From an uncultured Clostridia bacterium (GTDB taxonomy: Bacteria; Bacillota; Clostridia; UBA1381), in NCBI GenBank assembly GCA_934454035.1, contig CAKSFY010000100.1, forward strand, positions 1 to 8,112: DNA of 8,112 nt, given 5' to 3'. The notes beneath the pieces are model-generated. The model was not told the origin of the DNA. It made no database searches and was given only the letters and a program-made list of their open reading frames with translations. Each line of letters starts with the position of its first letter. Positions within the stretch are counted from its first letter, which is position 1. Below, in pieces: positions 7,227 through 8,112 of the stretch. Both the position numbers and the translations under genes were made by a program.

Positions 7227-7559
7227 ATGAATGAAATTATGAAAAATATCAAAAAAGCAGAGGTTTTAAAGCTAAAAGACGAGATAAATTACAATCCCGG
7301 ACAAGTAACAAGCAAAACTCTGGTGCAAAATAATAAGGTAAGTATTACCCTTTTTTCGTTTGATGAGGGTGAGGAAATAAGTGCTCATGAATCTGGCGGC
7401 GATGCATTTGTGACCTGCCTGGACGGAGTCGGAGCAGTGACGATCGACGGCAAGGAATATATTCTTTCCGAGGGCGAATCCATAATTATGCCTGCTCGCC
7501 ATCCTCATTCCGTTTTCGGAAAAGAAAAATTTAAAATGCTGCTTGTTGTAGTATTCTGA
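7227..7559 (+). CDS. Small single-domain cupin protein
   Basis: This 110-residue protein is a single cupin beta-barrel of the Cupin_2 type. Motif 1 is degenerate: only His54 of the usual HxH pair is present (EGEEISAHESGGDAF, 47-61), with downstream glycines at 67 and 69 (DGVGAVTIDG). Motif 2 is GESIIMPARHPHSVFG (83-98) with His92 and His94. The barrel ends in a hydrophobic MLLVVVF strand at the C-terminus. Small cupins of this pattern are common in Clostridia and usually lack an assigned role; some bind metals or small ligands. The ATG at 7227 has AAAGGAGG with 8 bp of spacing. The gene is divergent from the marR-ATPase operon and shares its control region, so it may answer to the same regulator. 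The specific function is unknown. Confidence 0.85.
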   Translation: MNEIMKNIKKAEVLKLKDEINYNPGQVTSKTLVQNNKVSITLFSFDEGEEISAHESGGDAFVTCLDGVGAVTIDGKEYILSEGESIIMPARHPHSVFGKEKFKMLLVVVF

Positions 7560-7596
7560 ATTCAATATAAATTTCACTTTATCAAAAATGACAAAT

Positions 7597-7607
7597 TAAA
7601 ATCAAGG
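7597..7607 (+). repeat. 11-bp direct repeat, left copy
   Basis: TAAAATCAAGG occurs here and again at 7755-7765. The two copies bracket the structured segment. The bases before each copy are also loosely alike (ATCAAAAATG against TTCAAAAAATC). This could be a target-site duplication or a recombination scar; chance is possible in AT-rich DNA. Confidence 0.5.
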
Positions 7608-7615
7608 ATTGCACT

Positions 7616-7721
7616 GCCGCAGACATACTCGCAAAAAGGTGATAACGACCGTGAGCCGTCAGTGAGCACGCTTGCAAGCGAGTCAAGCGTGCCTTTTCTG
7701 CGAATAAGGAAGAGTCGCGGC
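7616..7721. other. GC-richer, strongly self-complementary intergenic segment (possible structured RNA or small mobile repeat)
   Basis: The sequence can fold into three nested helices. The outer one pairs GCCGC plus GAC (7616-7624, one bulged A) with GTC plus GCGGC (7714-7721). The middle one pairs TCGCAAAAAGG (7629-7639) with CCTTTTCTGCGA (7692-7703, one bulged C). The inner hairpin pairs GCACGCTTG (7666-7674) with CAAGCGTGC (7684-7692), so it competes with the middle helix for one base. G+C is about 54 percent by my count over 7611-7730, against roughly 27 percent over 7771-7830. No convincing reading frame covers it. It lies downstream of the cupin gene and upstream of a terminator, so it could be an untranslated-region element, a separate small RNA, or an inserted repeat. 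I do not recognise the family. Confidence 0.5.
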
Positions 7722-7732
7722 ATGAACGAACT

Positions 7733-7754
7733 CTGATTTTTTTCAAAAAATCAG
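7733..7754. repeat. Short inverted repeat with A/T arms
   Basis: CTGATTTTTT and AAAAAATCAG form a 10-bp perfect inverted repeat with two central bases. It abuts the right copy of the 11-bp direct repeat. No T-tract follows on the plus strand and the stem is weak, so it is not a standard terminator. It may be the edge of the structured element. Confidence 0.55.
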
Positions 7755-7765
7755 TAAAATCAAGG
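7755..7765 (+). repeat. 11-bp direct repeat, right copy
   Basis: This is the second TAAAATCAAGG, identical to 7597-7607 and 158 bp from it. It directly follows the A/T inverted repeat and closes the structured segment. Confidence 0.5.
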
Positions 7766-7826
7766 GTTTCAGACAGTCGATAAACGGTATTAACCTAAAA
7801 ATTAAACATTTTTCTTTTCAAAATAC

Positions 7827-7856
7827 GCTTCGATATTAAAAATCGGAGCTTTTTTT
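7827..7856 (+). terminator. Rho-independent terminator
   Basis: GCTTCGAT (7827-7834) pairs with ATCGGAGC (7842-7849) as an 8-bp stem with one T-G wobble and a 7-base loop, followed by seven T residues. It works on the plus strand only. It lies 268 bp after the cupin stop and is the first credible terminator there, so the cupin transcript may run through the structured segment to this point, or the terminator may end a separate small RNA. Confidence 0.8.
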
Positions 7857-7901
7857 ACCTCAAAATTAAGATTATTTCAAGAAAACCTGTAAAATAGGCA
7901 C

Positions 7902-7989
7902 ATTCAAAAGATTTTCAAAGCAAATTTACTACTAATTTACTACTTTTGACGGAAAGACCTTTGATATAACCGTTGAAAATCTTTTGAAT
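7902..7989. repeat. 88-bp element with 17-bp perfect terminal inverted repeats
   Basis: ATTCAAAAGATTTTCAA (7902-7918) and TTGAAAATCTTTTGAAT (7973-7989) are perfect inverted copies separated by 54 bp. The inside holds a tandem repeat and the segment GACGGAAAGACCTTTGATAT. No gene fits inside. It could be a miniature inverted-repeat element, a recombinase recognition site or a large hairpin in RNA. No clear target duplication was seen at its edges. Confidence 0.7.
7923..7944. repeat. Perfect 11-bp tandem direct repeat
   Basis: AATTTACTACT occurs twice with no gap (7923-7933 and 7934-7944), inside the 88-bp inverted-repeat element. The spacing of about one helical turn would place two bound proteins on the same face of the DNA, as seen at many repressor or recombinase arm sites. 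Binding is inferred only. Confidence 0.75.
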
Positions 7990-8055
7990 TGCAAGCACAA
8001 AACAAAATATTTGAAAAATGGCAGATAGAAATATCTTGGTGCTATACTAAAAAAG

Positions 8056-8085
8056 TAGACACAATCATGCAAAATATGATATAAT
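8056..8085 (+). promoter_or_regulatory. Strong sigma-A promoter for a gene beyond the right edge
   Basis: TAGACA (8056-8061, 5 of 6 matches) and a perfect TATAAT (8080-8085) are 18 bp apart, with an extended TG before the -10. Transcription should start near 8092. The -35 box overlaps a short palindrome TACT/AGTA (8045-8057). The 11-mer TATGATATAAT at the -10 is the same as at the ATPase operon promoter. Confidence 0.75.
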
Positions 8086-8102
8086 AAAATAAACACAAAA
8101 AC

Positions 8103-8112
8103 AGGAGGAAAG
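8103..8112 (+). promoter_or_regulatory. Ribosome binding site of an off-window gene
   Basis: AGGAGGAAAG ends exactly at the window edge, about 11 bases after the predicted transcript start. A start codon should lie within a few bases past 8112 on the plus strand. The product cannot be told from this window. Confidence 0.7.

Noticed and set aside
7272..7577. Minus-strand open frame opposite the cupin gene
   Set aside because: It is a shadow of the cupin frame, with no ribosome binding site and no family-like pattern.
7616..7721. tRNA or integron attC site
   Set aside because: No cloverleaf, anticodon arm or CCA-type end fits, and the core sites of attC are absent.
7733..7754. Terminator of the structured segment
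   Set aside because: The stem is almost only A-T pairs with a two-base loop, and no T-tract follows on the plus strand. The hairpin at 7827-7856 is much better.
7902..7989. CRISPR array
   Set aside because: The long repeats are inverted and only two, and the tandem copies have no spacers.
7919..8050. Minus-strand frame ending VKSSKLVVNLL, considered as the tail of an integrase
   Set aside because: Only about 45 codons are open, the rest is Ile/Phe-rich low-complexity sequence, and the apparent tail is just the translated 11-bp tandem repeat.

Overview
The window looks like chromosomal DNA from an anaerobic low-to-moderate-GC Firmicute of the class Clostridia. The grounds are AT-rich intergenic DNA, strong AGGAGG-type ribosome binding sites, consensus sigma-A promoters, occasional TTG starts, and a bacterial V/A-type ATPase operon of the clostridial/enterococcal kind. 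I cannot place it to genus.

Positions 1-7074 (minus strand) are one tightly packed operon. A MarR-family regulator comes first, followed by rotary V/A-type ATPase genes in the order H-I-K-E-C-F-A-B. This is the order of the archaeal aha operons; B runs off the left edge, and D would be expected beyond it. Gaps are 26 bp or less, and several genes overlap by 1-8 bp. H and E form the peripheral stalks. I is the membrane stator. K is the ion-carrying ring. C and F belong to the central stalk. A and B form the catalytic hexamer. The K subunit keeps the glutamine/threonine/glutamate ligand set known for Na+ in Enterococcus hirae NtpK, so the machine is probably a Na+-translocating ATPase.

Positions 7075-7226 are a divergent control region. 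It holds a consensus minus-strand promoter (TTGACA, 17 bp, TATAAT with an extended TG) and a 20-bp palindrome of MarR-operator type just downstream of its -10. A weaker plus-strand promoter candidate overlaps both and points to a small cupin gene at 7227-7559. The layout suggests that the MarR protein represses its own ATPase operon and perhaps the cupin gene.

Positions 7560-8112 contain no convincing gene but several structural elements. The first is a GC-richer, strongly self-complementary segment (about 7616-7754) bracketed by 11-bp direct repeats. Next comes a rho-independent terminator (7827-7856). After it lies an 88-bp inverted-repeat element with a perfect 11-bp tandem repeat inside (7902-7989). 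Last is a strong promoter with a ribosome binding site at the right edge, leading into a plus-strand gene outside the window. No CRISPR array, tRNA or rRNA was seen. The most unusual features are the MarR gene built into a V-ATPase operon and the two unexplained structured intergenic elements.
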